A DNA stretch of 64,000 nt from Sphingomonas sp. SRS2 (GTDB lineage Bacteria > Pseudomonadota > Alphaproteobacteria > Sphingomonadales > Sphingomonadaceae): positions 1-64,000 of the forward strand of contig NZ_LARW01000086.1 of NCBI RefSeq assembly GCF_000971055.1, in the 5' to 3' direction. The position numbers and the translations under genes were made by a program. A model generated the notes under the pieces. That model ran no database searches. It was not told the DNA's origin and saw only the letters and a program-made list of their open reading frames with translations. This document shows positions 32,498 to 40,908 of this stretch, one piece after another. Every line of letters starts with the position of its first letter. Position 1 is the stretch's first letter.

Positions 32498-34684
32498 ATG
32501 GGGTATCCGTTGAAGACGACCGTGCTTTTGCTGTGTTCGGCCGCACTGACGCCCTTGACGCCGGCCTTGGCGCAGGTTGCCCAGCCGGGCGAATCTGACG
32601 CGGTGCTGCAGGATATCGTGGTTACGGCGCAGAAGCGGGCGACCAACGTGCAGGACACGCCGCTAGCGCTGACCGCGGTCAGCGGCGCGGAGCTTGCCGC
32701 ACGCCGCGTGGTCGATATCGAAACGCTCGCCCCCTCCCTCCCGAACGTCAATTTCGGCAAGAATGTCGGCTTCGCCCGGATTGCGATCCGCGGCCTGGGC
32801 CTCGACACCACGGTGGCTGGCCAGGAAGGGCGCGTCGCCTATCACCTCGACGGTGTCTATATAAGCCGGCCGACCGCAGCGCTGGCCACCTTCTTCGATG
32901 TCGAGCGGGTCGAGGTCGTCCGCGGGCCCCAAGGCACGCTCTATGGCCGCAACGCGACCGCAGGCGCAGTCAATGTCATCTCCAGTTCACCGGAGTTCGA
33001 GACCGGGGGCTATGCCAAGCTGACGATCGGCAATTATGGCCTGTTCAGCACGCAGGGCGCCATAACCGGCGCGGTGAACGACAAGATCGCCGCCCGCATC
33101 GCTATCAGCACCACCGATCGCAAGGGCTATGGACGCAATCTCAGCAGCGGCGAGCAGATCGACAACGAGCATAATTATGCCGGTCGCGCCAAGCTGCTGA
33201 TCCGCCCGAGCGATACCATCGATATCATGTTGTCGGCCGACTATAGCCGGCAGGACGACAATAATTTCGTCTATCATTATCTCGGCGCGGGCAATCCCAA
33301 TGTCGTGCCGTTCGCGCAGGCCGGCGGCGGACTGGTGCCCGCCAATCCGCGCGACACCTTCGGCAATGTCGATCAGATCAACAAGCGCCGCTTCTACGGC
33401 TTCCTCGGCACGGTCGACATCGATCTGGGCGCCGCCACGCTGACCTCGGTGACCGGGTATCGGCATTCGAACTCGCGCTATCTGACCGAAGGCGACGGGA
33501 CGCAACTTGCGGTTTCGGCCTTCCATATCCTCGAGCGGGCGAGCCAGTTCAGCGAGGAGCTGCGGCTTGCCGGCAAGACCGGCAACCTGAACTACCTGTT
33601 CGGCCTCTATTATTTCGATGAGAAGGTGGCCGGGCGCACGCGCTTCACGCCGTTGCGTTCGCCGGTTCCGCCAAACCGCCAGGTTCAGGGCCTCGACTAT
33701 ATCGGCGATCAGGGCACCACGGCCTATGCCGCCTTCGGACAGCTCGATTATGAAATCGTCGATGGGCTGACGCTGTCCGCCGGCGCACGCTACAGCTATG
33801 AAAAGAAGTCGATCGACCAGCGCGGCGTCGCCGATTTCGCGACGCCCTACAATCCCGCCGTGCCGTCCGCGTACAACCTGTTTCAGGACGCGTCGAAGAC
33901 CTACAAGAAGTTCACGCCCAAGATCACGGTGCAGTACGAGCCGACCTCGGACCTGATGGTCTATGCGACCTATTCGAAAGGCTTCAAGAGCGGCGGCTAC
34001 AGCCTCACCGCCTTCGTCGCGCCGGTCGAACCCGAGAACCTGACCGACTATGAAGTCGGCCTCAAGGCCGAATTTCTGGACCGCAAGGTCCGCACCAACC
34101 TGGCCGCATTTTATTATGACTATACTAATTTGCAGGTGCAGATCATCCAGGGCGCGTCGGCGATTCCGCTCAACGCAGCGTCGGCGAAGGTCCAGGGCGT
34201 CGAATTCGAGCTAGCCGCCAAGCCGTTCGCCAATTTCGAGGTGAGCGGCAACGCCGCCTGGCTCGACAGCGAATATAAGGGATTTGCCACGGTGGATGCG
34301 GCGCGGCCCGCGCTGGGCGTGCTCGATCTTTCGGGCAACCGCCTGTCGCAGGCGCCCAGATATACGGTCAACTTCTCGGCCCAATATACCGTGCCGACCG
34401 ACATCGGCGATTTCAGCCTGCGCGGTGAAGGCAAATGGGTAGGCCGCGTCTATTTCTCGCCCTTCAACCGCATCGTGACGTCACAGGCCGCGCATGAGAA
34501 ATATAACGCCTATCTGAACTTCGAGCGGCCGGGCGGTTTCAACGCCTCGCTGTTCATCCTCAACATCGCCAACAAACGGACCGTATCGACCTCACAGGTC
34601 AGCGCCGGCTTCATCGGATCGCCGATCATGGGCGCGTTCGATCCGCCGCGGACCTATGGCGCTTCGGTGGGCATGCGCTTCTGA
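32498..34684 (+). CDS. TonB-dependent outer-membrane receptor
   Basis: About 728 residues, with a signal peptide ending TPALAQ, then the TonB-box/plug region (LQDIVVTAQKRATNVQDTPL, RGPQGTLYGRNATAGAVN) and a barrel ending GASVGMRF. The ATG at 32498 lies 7 nt after GGGAG; the open frame runs further upstream. It is followed after 14 bp by a Rieske oxygenase, so the receptor probably imports that enzyme's aromatic substrate, an arrangement frequent in sphingomonads. Confidence 0.93.
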   Translation: MGYPLKTTVLLLCSAALTPLTPALAQVAQPGESDAVLQDIVVTAQKRATNVQDTPLALTAVSGAELAARRVVDIETLAPSLPNVNFGKNVGFARIAIRGLGLDTTVAGQEGRVAYHLDGVYISRPTAALATFFDVERVEVVRGPQGTLYGRNATAGAVNVISSSPEFETGGYAKLTIGNYGLFSTQGAITGAVNDKIAARIAISTTDRKGYGRNLSSGEQIDNEHNYAGRAKLLIRPSDTIDIMLSADYSRQDDNNFVYHYLGAGNPNVVPFAQAGGGLVPANPRDTFGNVDQINKRRFYGFLGTVDIDLGAATLTSVTGYRHSNSRYLTEGDGTQLAVSAFHILERASQFSEELRLAGKTGNLNYLFGLYYFDEKVAGRTRFTPLRSPVPPNRQVQGLDYIGDQGTTAYAAFGQLDYEIVDGLTLSAGARYSYEKKSIDQRGVADFATPYNPAVPSAYNLFQDASKTYKKFTPKITVQYEPTSDLMVYATYSKGFKSGGYSLTAFVAPVEPENLTDYEVGLKAEFLDRKVRTNLAAFYYDYTNLQVQIIQGASAIPLNAASAKVQGVEFELAAKPFANFEVSGNAAWLDSEYKGFATVDAARPALGVLDLSGNRLSQAPRYTVNFSAQYTVPTDIGDFSLRGEGKWVGRVYFSPFNRIVTSQAAHEKYNAYLNFERPGGFNASLFILNIANKRTVSTSQVSAGFIGSPIMGAFDPPRTYGASVGMRF

Positions 34685-34698
34685 CCGAAGGGACGGAC

Positions 34699-35736
34699 AT
34701 GAAGTTCCTCAAAAATGTCTGGTATGTCGCAGCGCTTCCCGATCAGGTTGGTCGGGAACTGCTGGGCCGCAAGATAGCTGGGGTGCATGTGCTGCTCTAT
34801 CGGACACAAGCCGGCGAAGCGGTTGCGATCGCAGACACCTGTCCGCACCGCTTCGCGCCCCTGAACAAGGGCAGCCTGATCGGGGACAATGTCGAGTGCC
34901 TTTATCACGGCCTCCAATTCTCGCCGGCCGGGCGCTGCGTCCGCAATCCCCAGGCCGATCTCATATCGCCGAACATGCATATCGGCCGCTATCCAGTGGT
35001 CGAACGCCACGGCCTCGTTTGGCTATGGCCGGGCGACGAGCGACTGGCCGATCCGGCGAAGATACCCGATCTGTCGCACATCGAGAATTCTCCCACACGC
35101 CGGACGGTGCATAGTTTCATCGAAGCGCCGTATCGCCACGATATCCTGATCGATAATCTGATGGATCTGACCCATATCGATTTCCTGCATGTCGGCAGCT
35201 TTTCCGGTGGTCCGCCGGAAAGCGGGGAGACCGTGGTTGAAGAGCGGGACAATCAGGTGATCGTCACCCGGACCCAATATCGCGGTGCGCCGCCGCCGCG
35301 TGATGCGGATATGGGCCCGCTGGTAGATCGTCGCTTCCATATCCGCTGGTTTCCGAGTCAGGTGACAGCCTTCGAAGGCCGCATGGTCCTCCCCGGCGGG
35401 TCGCTGGACCAAGGCCGCAAGACGGTGTTCACGCATATCGCCACACCCGCCGACGCCAAAAACACCAATTATTTCATGTCCTTCACGCGCGAGCATGCCG
35501 TGGAAGATCGCGACCTCGACGCCATCATCTCCGCAACCCAGAAAAAGGTTATCGCGACCGAGGACGGGCCGATGCTGGAAGCCATCGACCGGCGCATGAA
35601 CGGGGCCGATCTGATGGAACTCCGTCCGGTGGTCCTGCCGGGCGACACGGGGGCGCTTCGAGTGCGCCGCGTCGTGAAGCGGCTTCTGCAGGAGGAGGAG
35701 CGGCACCAGGCCGCATCGGAAGTCCGATCCGCCTAG
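34699..35736 (+). CDS. Rieske non-heme iron oxygenase (aromatic O-demethylase/hydroxylase type)
   Basis: A 345-residue terminal oxygenase of the VanA-like, single-subunit class. The Rieske cluster ligands are CPHR and CLYHG (C-x-H ... C-x2-H) and the mononuclear iron site is DNLMDLTHIDFLH. It needs an electron-donating reductase that is not encoded nearby. Context (IclR regulator, TonB receptor) suggests demethylation or hydroxylation of a methoxylated or other aromatic compound; the substrate is unknown. Its stop overlaps the convergent transporter gene. Confidence 0.9.
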   Translation: MKFLKNVWYVAALPDQVGRELLGRKIAGVHVLLYRTQAGEAVAIADTCPHRFAPLNKGSLIGDNVECLYHGLQFSPAGRCVRNPQADLISPNMHIGRYPVVERHGLVWLWPGDERLADPAKIPDLSHIENSPTRRTVHSFIEAPYRHDILIDNLMDLTHIDFLHVGSFSGGPPESGETVVEERDNQVIVTRTQYRGAPPPRDADMGPLVDRRFHIRWFPSQVTAFEGRMVLPGGSLDQGRKTVFTHIATPADAKNTNYFMSFTREHAVEDRDLDAIISATQKKVIATEDGPMLEAIDRRMNGADLMELRPVVLPGDTGALRVRRVVKRLLQEEERHQAASEVRSA

Positions 35737-36479
35737 ACACCCGTTCTGAAGGGCGTGAAGTTCGTCTTTTCGTCAAAGATGTCGACGCCTTCGCGTCGCT
35801 TCAGCCCATTGACCACCGCATAGGTCAGCGGCGTCAGGATCACCTCCCAGCTCACCTTCAGGACCCATTGGGTGACGAGGACCTTGAGCACCAGCCCGCC
35901 GGTCCAGCCTTGCGCGCCCCAAAAGGCGAGCGGGTAAAAGATCAGGCTGTCGATTCCCTGCCCCGCGATGGTCGATCCGATCGTGCGGCTCCATAGATGC
36001 TTGCCTTTGGTCAGCAGCTTCATCCGGGCCATGACATAGCTATTGACGAATTCGCCAGCCCAGAAGGCTGCGATCGATGCGAGGACGATCCTCGGCACCT
36101 GACCGAAGACCTGCTCATAGGCGCCCTGCCCGCCCCAGTCGGCGGCTGGCGGCAAGGCCACCACCACCCAGCTCATGAACGCCATGAACAGCAGCGCGGC
36201 GGTCCCCGCCCAGATGCAGCGGCGGGCGCGGGCATAGCCATAGACCTCGGTCAGGATATCGCCGATCACATAGCCGATAGGGAAAAAGAGGATGCCCGCT
36301 CCGAACGGCCAGTCGCCGATACCCGGAAGATCGACCACCGCGACCTTCCCAGCGCCTAGCACATTGGACAGCAGCAGGATCGTGACGAAGGCCGCCATCA
36401 CGAAATCGAAATAGCGCAACGGCCGCCCTTTGAGGGCTTCGGCGTCCAGCGCCTGCGGAACTCGGGTCAAATCGCTCAT
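35733..36479 (-). CDS. Queuosine precursor transporter (VUT/YhhQ family)
   Basis: A 248-residue membrane protein with about six helices and the YhhQ/VUT family motifs FPIGYVIGDILTEVYGYARAR, FWAGEFVNSYVMARMK and QGIDSLIFYPLAFWG. Family members import preQ0/preQ1 for tRNA queuosine modification. It is the last core gene before the integrated element. Confidence 0.93.
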   Translation of the reverse strand: MSDLTRVPQALDAEALKGRPLRYFDFVMAAFVTILLLSNVLGAGKVAVVDLPGIGDWPFGAGILFFPIGYVIGDILTEVYGYARARRCIWAGTAALLFMAFMSWVVVALPPAADWGGQGAYEQVFGQVPRIVLASIAAFWAGEFVNSYVMARMKLLTKGKHLWSRTIGSTIAGQGIDSLIFYPLAFWGAQGWTGGLVLKVLVTQWVLKVSWEVILTPLTYAVVNGLKRREGVDIFDEKTNFTPFRTGV

Positions 36480-36536
36480 CGCGACAGACTAACCGCGTTC
36501 CATCGCAGCGCAATCCGCGCTATCGGAGCACCGTGC

Positions 36537-36613
36537 GCGCCCGTAGCTCAGTTGGATAGAGCACGAGCCTTCTAAGCTTGGGGCCACAGGTTCGAATCCT
36601 GTCGGGCGCGCCA
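36537..36613 (+). tRNA. tRNA-Arg (anticodon UCU)
   Basis: The 77-nt gene folds into a full cloverleaf: acceptor arms GCGCCCG and CGGGCGC, D arm GCTC/GAGC, anticodon stem CGAGC/GCTTG with loop CTTCTAA (anticodon TCT at 36571-36573), T arm ACAGG-TTCGAAT-CCTGT, and an encoded CCA. The 3' half from the anticodon onward is shared with the end of the serine recombinase frame, which marks it as the integration site of the element to its right. Confidence 0.96.
36572..36613. other. Probable attL of the integrated element
   Basis: The recombinase stop codon lies in the tRNA anticodon, so the element carries a copy of the tRNA 3' half that restores the gene after integration. The exact core is unknown; a direct repeat of this stretch should mark attR beyond the right end of the window. 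Confidence 0.6.
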
Positions 36614-38266
36614 CTTCGGTATAAAACTGCGAACGCCACCAGCCGCCGATTCTACGCCGGCGGCGGCGACAAGTGTCCGTAGCAGTTCGGTTTTCGTGCC
36701 GAGGATACGGATTTCGCTCGGATCGACGACCTCGACGCGTTGCGCGAGCGCCCGCAAATGGTCCCGCCGATAGGTTCCATCTTCGTTCCGCAGCTTGCGT
36801 CGGGCAGCGAGCGCAAACCGGCGCAAACTGTCCGACGTGATAGCAGGCCCGAGCCGCTCCACAGCGGAAGTTGCGCGCTCCGCGTCGGCCTGCGCCTGGT
36901 CGCGCACGGCGGTTAGTTCTGCGATGCGATCCTTCAGCGATGGGTCGGCTACATCGACCACGCCGTTCTCGATCGCTTCGTAAAGGCGCTTCAACTTCGC
37001 TTCCGCTTCCGCGGCGCGCTTGCGTAGCTCCGCGATGTGCCCGCGACGCCGTTCATTCCATTCCTCTCGTCGCTCAAGTAACTGATCCATCATCGTCTCC
37101 AAACGCACCGGATCGAGCAGGCGCCACTCCAGGTGATCGACGACAGCACGATCGAGTTTGTCCATAGGCACTGTCAGACCGCGACAGCCACGCTCGCCCT
37201 GCCGCGCCTTCGTCGAGCAGGTGTAGTAGCGATACATGCCGCCGGCGCTGCCCTTGCCAGTCCGTAGCGTCATCGCACCGCCACAGGATGCGCAGAAGCA
37301 AATCCCGGTCAGCAAAGTCGGACCACTCACCGCGCGTGGCGGCATCCATTTCGGACTGCGCGCCTTCAGCGCCGCCTGGACTGCCTCGAATTCCACTTCG
37401 GTGACGATCGGCGGAACGTCCATGACCGCATGCTCGGCCTCGGGTTTTGCCGTGCGCGTCTTGTGGTCGCGCGTGTTGAACCGATGTTCGCCGATATAGG
37501 TGGTCCGCGTGAGTATCTGATGCACCGAGGCGATGCCCCACCGCCCGCCGTCGCGGGTACGGATGTTACGCTCGTTGAGATAGGTGGTGATCGACTTGAT
37601 CCCCATCGGGCCTCTGTCGCCGTCACCATTGAGCGCCAGCCTGTAGATCAAGCGCACTGTGTCGGCGTGGATCGGATCGACCTCCAGCTTCTTTTTGATC
37701 TTCGCACCGCGTTGCTCGGCGGCGACGATGCGGTAGCCGATCGGCGGCAAAGCGCCGTTCCAATAGCCCTGACGTGCATTCTCCTTCATGGCGCGCAACG
37801 TGTGCTTGGCGTTCTCCTTCGACTGGTATTCGTCGAACAGCGTCATGATCTGACGCATCATCACGCTCATCGGATCGTCGCCGAGGTCCTGCGTGATCGA
37901 GATCAACCGCACGCCGTTCTTGGCCAGTTTGCGAACGTAGAACTCAAACTGGAACTGATCGCGGAAGAAGCGCGAGAAGGAGTGGACGATGATGACGGTG
38001 AAGGTCGGCGGCTTCACCAACGCGGCGTCAATCATCGCCTGGAACGCTGGCCGGCGATCGTCGGTGGCGGTGTTGCCCGGCTCAACGAACTCGGCCGCGA
38101 CGTCCCAGCCTTTGGCTACGCAATAGGCGGTGATCTGCCGCCGCTGATCGGGAATCGACAGATCGCTCTCCGCCTGCCTTCCGGTCGAGACGCGCAAGTA
38201 GAGGGCCGCCTTGGCAAGCGCAGTCCCAGGCGTGGCGTCAGGCGATGCAGGTGCTGCGTCGGTCAT
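36572..38266 (-). CDS. Large serine recombinase (site-specific integrase)
   Basis: The 564-residue protein has a resolvase catalytic domain (catalytic S27 in LYLRVSTGRQ; IVHSFSRFFRDQ), a Recombinase domain, a zinc ribbon (CFCASCGGAM ... YYTCSTKARQ) and a coiled coil near residues 390-460. Its last residues (RARQDSNLWPQA) are read from the antisense of tRNA-Arg. It would integrate and excise the element. The start overlaps the GNAT toxin gene by 4 nt, so it sits at the end of the toxin-antitoxin operon. Serine rather than tyrosine integrase use at a tRNA is less common. Confidence 0.95.
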   Translation of the reverse strand: MTDAAPASPDATPGTALAKAALYLRVSTGRQAESDLSIPDQRRQITAYCVAKGWDVAAEFVEPGNTATDDRRPAFQAMIDAALVKPPTFTVIIVHSFSRFFRDQFQFEFYVRKLAKNGVRLISITQDLGDDPMSVMMRQIMTLFDEYQSKENAKHTLRAMKENARQGYWNGALPPIGYRIVAAEQRGAKIKKKLEVDPIHADTVRLIYRLALNGDGDRGPMGIKSITTYLNERNIRTRDGGRWGIASVHQILTRTTYIGEHRFNTRDHKTRTAKPEAEHAVMDVPPIVTEVEFEAVQAALKARSPKWMPPRAVSGPTLLTGICFCASCGGAMTLRTGKGSAGGMYRYYTCSTKARQGERGCRGLTVPMDKLDRAVVDHLEWRLLDPVRLETMMDQLLERREEWNERRRGHIAELRKRAAEAEAKLKRLYEAIENGVVDVADPSLKDRIAELTAVRDQAQADAERATSAVERLGPAITSDSLRRFALAARRKLRNEDGTYRRDHLRALAQRVEVVDPSEIRILGTKTELLRTLVAAAGVESAAGGVRSFIPKWRARQDSNLWPQA

Positions 38267-38784
38267 GGTTCCACCAGTCGCTGGATCGCGTGCATCGACA
38301 GCACCAACCGAAGCGAATCCGGGAGGCGCACGAAACCATTTCCCTCATAGAAGGCGGCGGCGCGCTCGCTGATGGCGTCCACCACCAGCATCGAGGAACC
38401 GACCGTGGCGGCGCTCGCATACGCGCGCTGCACCGCGTCGGCGAGAAGCATCGCGCCAAGGCGCTCGCCCTGCCGCGCTTCCGAGACCGCCAGCCGTCCG
38501 ACCAGCGTGGCGCTGACCAGCGGATAGCGCGGGATGTGCTTGCGGGCAGCGGCGGGCACGTTGCCCTGCGCCACGCCCGTCGCGCATAGCGTATAGTAGC
38601 CCAGCACAACCTCCGGCCTGTCCGGCTCGACCAGAATGAAGACCCCGTTTGCCTTGCGCCGCACATCCTGGCTCGCCTGCGTCCGGAGATACCTGTCGAG
38701 GCTGTCGACGCCGCAGGTAAAGCTGTCCCGATCGTGATGCGACGCGAGCGCCTCGATCTTCAAATCTGGCCGAGACGCCGTCAT
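38263..38784 (-). CDS. GNAT acetyltransferase toxin (TacT-like)
   Basis: A 173-residue GNAT-fold protein with the acetyl-CoA loop QGERLGAMLLADAV and the family tyrosine in AAAFYEGNGF; the sequence CGVDSLDRYLRTQASQD near the N-terminus is typical of the TacT branch that acetylates aminoacyl-tRNA and stops translation. It lies 2 bp after the DUF1778 antitoxin gene. Encoded beside the integrase, it probably stabilises the element against loss. Confidence 0.9.
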   Translation of the reverse strand: MTASRPDLKIEALASHHDRDSFTCGVDSLDRYLRTQASQDVRRKANGVFILVEPDRPEVVLGYYTLCATGVAQGNVPAAARKHIPRYPLVSATLVGRLAVSEARQGERLGAMLLADAVQRAYASAATVGSSMLVVDAISERAAAFYEGNGFVRLPDSLRLVLSMHAIQRLVEP

Positions 38785-38786
38785 GC

Positions 38787-39092
38787 TTAGGAAGCGACCC
38801 GGCGCTTATGCTCTGCCAGGGCGCGGACCAGCCGCTCGCTCGGCTCACGCGGATTGACCAGCGCGTCGAAGAATGCCGCGCGGTCGCGATCGGACAGCAC
38901 TAGCGTTTCATGCTCGGCGATCGTCCGGCGCGCGGTGTCAGTGAGCGCGGTCACGCAAAAGTCGCTGACCTTGCGCCGTGACAGATGCGCGGCCCGCTCG
39001 ATAAGGTCCTTCGTCTCTTCATCCAGCCGGAATCCGAGGCGCTCGACGCGGTTAGGCGTTTCCCGTTCGATCTTGGGCTGCTTGCGCGGCAT
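38787..39092 (-). CDS. DUF1778 antitoxin (TacA-like, ribbon-helix-helix)
   Basis: A 101-residue protein with a DUF1778 N-terminal ribbon-helix-helix (RLGFRLDEETKDLIERAAHLS) and a C-terminal toxin-binding tail. An ATG also exists at 39110, but the one at 39092 has GGGAG 8 nt upstream and is preferred. It neutralises the GNAT toxin and most likely represses the operon promoter at 39129-39157. Confidence 0.88.
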   Translation of the reverse strand: MPRKQPKIERETPNRVERLGFRLDEETKDLIERAAHLSRRKVSDFCVTALTDTARRTIAEHETLVLSDRDRAAFFDALVNPREPSERLVRALAEHKRRVAS

Positions 39093-39128
39093 TGGGGTCA
39101 CTCCCGACATGGTCTACGTTTCCCCAAC

Positions 39129-39157
39129 AATGTACGTCATATGGACGAACAAATCAA
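39129..39157 (-). promoter_or_regulatory. Promoter of the antitoxin-toxin-recombinase operon
   Basis: On the minus strand TTGATT (39157-39152), a 17-nt spacer, then TACATT (39134-39129): 4/6 matches to each sigma-70 box. A near-palindrome around ATGTACGTCAT (39130-39140) covers the -10 and is a plausible DUF1778 operator. Confidence 0.5.
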
Positions 39158-39177
39158 GTTCCTATTTCTGCCGCCCA

Positions 39178-39417
39178 TCAGGCTCGCGGCCCGAAAAGCT
39201 CGTCCAGCTCTTCGCCGAAATGGCCTTCCATGACCCTCAACTCGGCGTCCGTGATCGGCACGATCTCGGGCCAGTCGTCCGTCACCGTGATCGCCCCCTC
39301 CAAATGCAGGGGCGACCGCCCCGCGCGCGGCGCCGGCGGATACGCATAGTCATACAGGTCTTCAGGATCGCCGGACCATTCAGGCAGGACCCGGCGCATA
39401 CGTCGCTTCTCGGCCAT
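39178..39417 (-). CDS. Small hypothetical protein
   Basis: A 79-residue acidic, proline-containing protein (GDPEDLYDYAYPPAP, ITDAELRVMEGHFGEELDELF). No family is recognised and no clear Shine-Dalgarno precedes the ATG. It is kept because the codon pattern looks coding and no better frame overlaps it. The 156 bp to its right contain nothing I can identify. Confidence 0.4.
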   Translation of the reverse strand: MAEKRRMRRVLPEWSGDPEDLYDYAYPPAPRAGRSPLHLEGAITVTDDWPEIVPITDAELRVMEGHFGEELDELFGPRA

Positions 39418-39573
39418 GCGTCATCATGGAACGATGTGCTGCACCCGCTGCAAGTGCAACGACGAGGCATCGTGCTGTGGCGTACAACGACAGGGGAACG
39501 GCGGGCCAACCCGCGCCTGTGCTCCCCAGTCTACAAGAGCAGGGCGCCGACCGGTCGCCGATTCACCTTCGCG

Positions 39574-40908
39574 TCAACTGAGCACTTTGTGGAACTTGAG
39601 GAGTCGTTCAAAAAACCGCGCGATGACATCTGGCGCGCCATCACCAACCAGTTCGTTCGCGCCGAAGCGGTAAATCTCGTAGCCGTTCAAGCGCAGATCC
39701 CGGTCAGCGGAAACCATGTCAGCATAGACGGCCAGCGAGGGCTTCCCGTCACGACTGAAATGGTGTGCGCCATCGACCTCGATGACGACCCGTTGATAGT
39801 TCGGCAAGAGCATCAAGAAATCCATTCGCTGCCGCGGCAGCGCGGCGCGGTGACGTAGGTTCTTCACGACGGCTGGATCATAGTGCAGGTAGACCTGCGG
39901 GATGAGCGCTGGCAGCGCTGACCCAAGGCGCGGCTTGTAGACGCGGAAGTACGCTTCGAACAGATTGCGCTCCGCGTCCGAGGCAAGCGAGACGTGGAGG
40001 CGCAGGCCGAGCGCGCGTGCAGAGTCCCCCGAGACCCCGCCCTCCTGTGCGCCCCACCAATCGACCAACTCGGACCACAGGAGGCCGTCCCGCCGGATCG
40101 GACGGTCAAAGATCAGACAACTCTCCTCATTCGAGAGAATGACTATGTCGTTGTTGATGGCGTCGCTGAAGCCGATCTCCGGCTTAGGCCCATTGGACGC
40201 GAAGATGAGATTTTTCGGGGCGCCGGTGACACCCCGTGTCGCTGATCTCAACCAATAGACCGGATAACCGGACTCCTCGCCCGCGACGGTGAGGATGTAG
40301 CCATCGCGCCGAAAAACCTCGTTCAGGTGCTCGGCCAAGGTCGCTTGAGCTGGACCGCGGCGGCCGAGAGGGTGCAGTGCCGCTTCTATCACGCGTGAGA
40401 ACCGATCGCGCGAGCACGAGAACGCGCCAATCCTCTCGAAGAGGTATTCGACGGTCCAATCGCCGAAGTTCGAAATCATGTGTCGCTCGATATCGCTCGC
40501 CAACGACCGCCCGGCGAAGAAGTCTGCGCTCAAGGTGTCGATGGGAAAGAACCTGCGCACGAGTTCAAGGACATTCTGCTCGCCAGAGAGATCGTCGCCA
40601 AAGCACTTGGCCGCGTCCCTTCGGGTGATCTCGCTGATCGGGGGCTCTCCCTCTTCAAGGACCGCGGAGCCGGCCTCTTCGAGCGCATAGTCACCCCAGT
40701 GCGCGCCCAGCCGGCGAGCGACTTCACCCAGCTCACGAGGGGACTTACCGTCGAGGGCAGCAAGCGCCCTATCACGCTTGCTCATGCCCTCTGCCTCCGC
40801 CGCCATGATCAGGCCGGCTTCAAGCGCGACGCTCGGCATGACCTGGTGGGTGCAGCGGTCCTTGAGCGCCCCGGCGATCCGAAGCGCAAGATTGCTTGCG
40901 ACGCTCAT
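39574..40908 (-). CDS. Defense-associated protein with C-terminal PD-(D/E)XK-like nuclease domain
   Basis: The 444-residue protein has a helical N-terminal region that I do not recognise. A middle segment (WTVEYLFERIGAF ... LNEVFRRDGYIL ... GYPVYWL) recalls AbiJ-type N-terminal domains, which is tentative. The C-terminal domain looks like a DUF559/Vsr-like nuclease: D363 in RQRMDFLMLL, E377-x-D379 in VVIEVDGAHHF, and DRDLRLNGYEIYRF. It is the third gene of the operon headed by the OLD-type ATPase; its start overlaps the helicase stop by 4 nt, arguing for a shared function. This gene is what distinguishes the operon from ordinary Gabija. Confidence 0.75.
   Translation of the reverse strand: MSVASNLALRIAGALKDRCTHQVMPSVALEAGLIMAAEAEGMSKRDRALAALDGKSPRELGEVARRLGAHWGDYALEEAGSAVLEEGEPPISEITRRDAAKCFGDDLSGEQNVLELVRRFFPIDTLSADFFAGRSLASDIERHMISNFGDWTVEYLFERIGAFSCSRDRFSRVIEAALHPLGRRGPAQATLAEHLNEVFRRDGYILTVAGEESGYPVYWLRSATRGVTGAPKNLIFASNGPKPEIGFSDAINNDIVILSNEESCLIFDRPIRRDGLLWSELVDWWGAQEGGVSGDSARALGLRLHVSLASDAERNLFEAYFRVYKPRLGSALPALIPQVYLHYDPAVVKNLRHRAALPRQRMDFLMLLPNYQRVVIEVDGAHHFSRDGKPSLAVYADMVSADRDLRLNGYEIYRFGANELVGDGAPDVIARFFERLLKFHKVLS

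Noticed and set aside
38854-39858. Rightward 334-codon frame spanning the antitoxin and small hypothetical genes
   Set aside because: Shadow of the leftward DUF1778 gene and of the end of the nuclease-like gene; no domain evidence.
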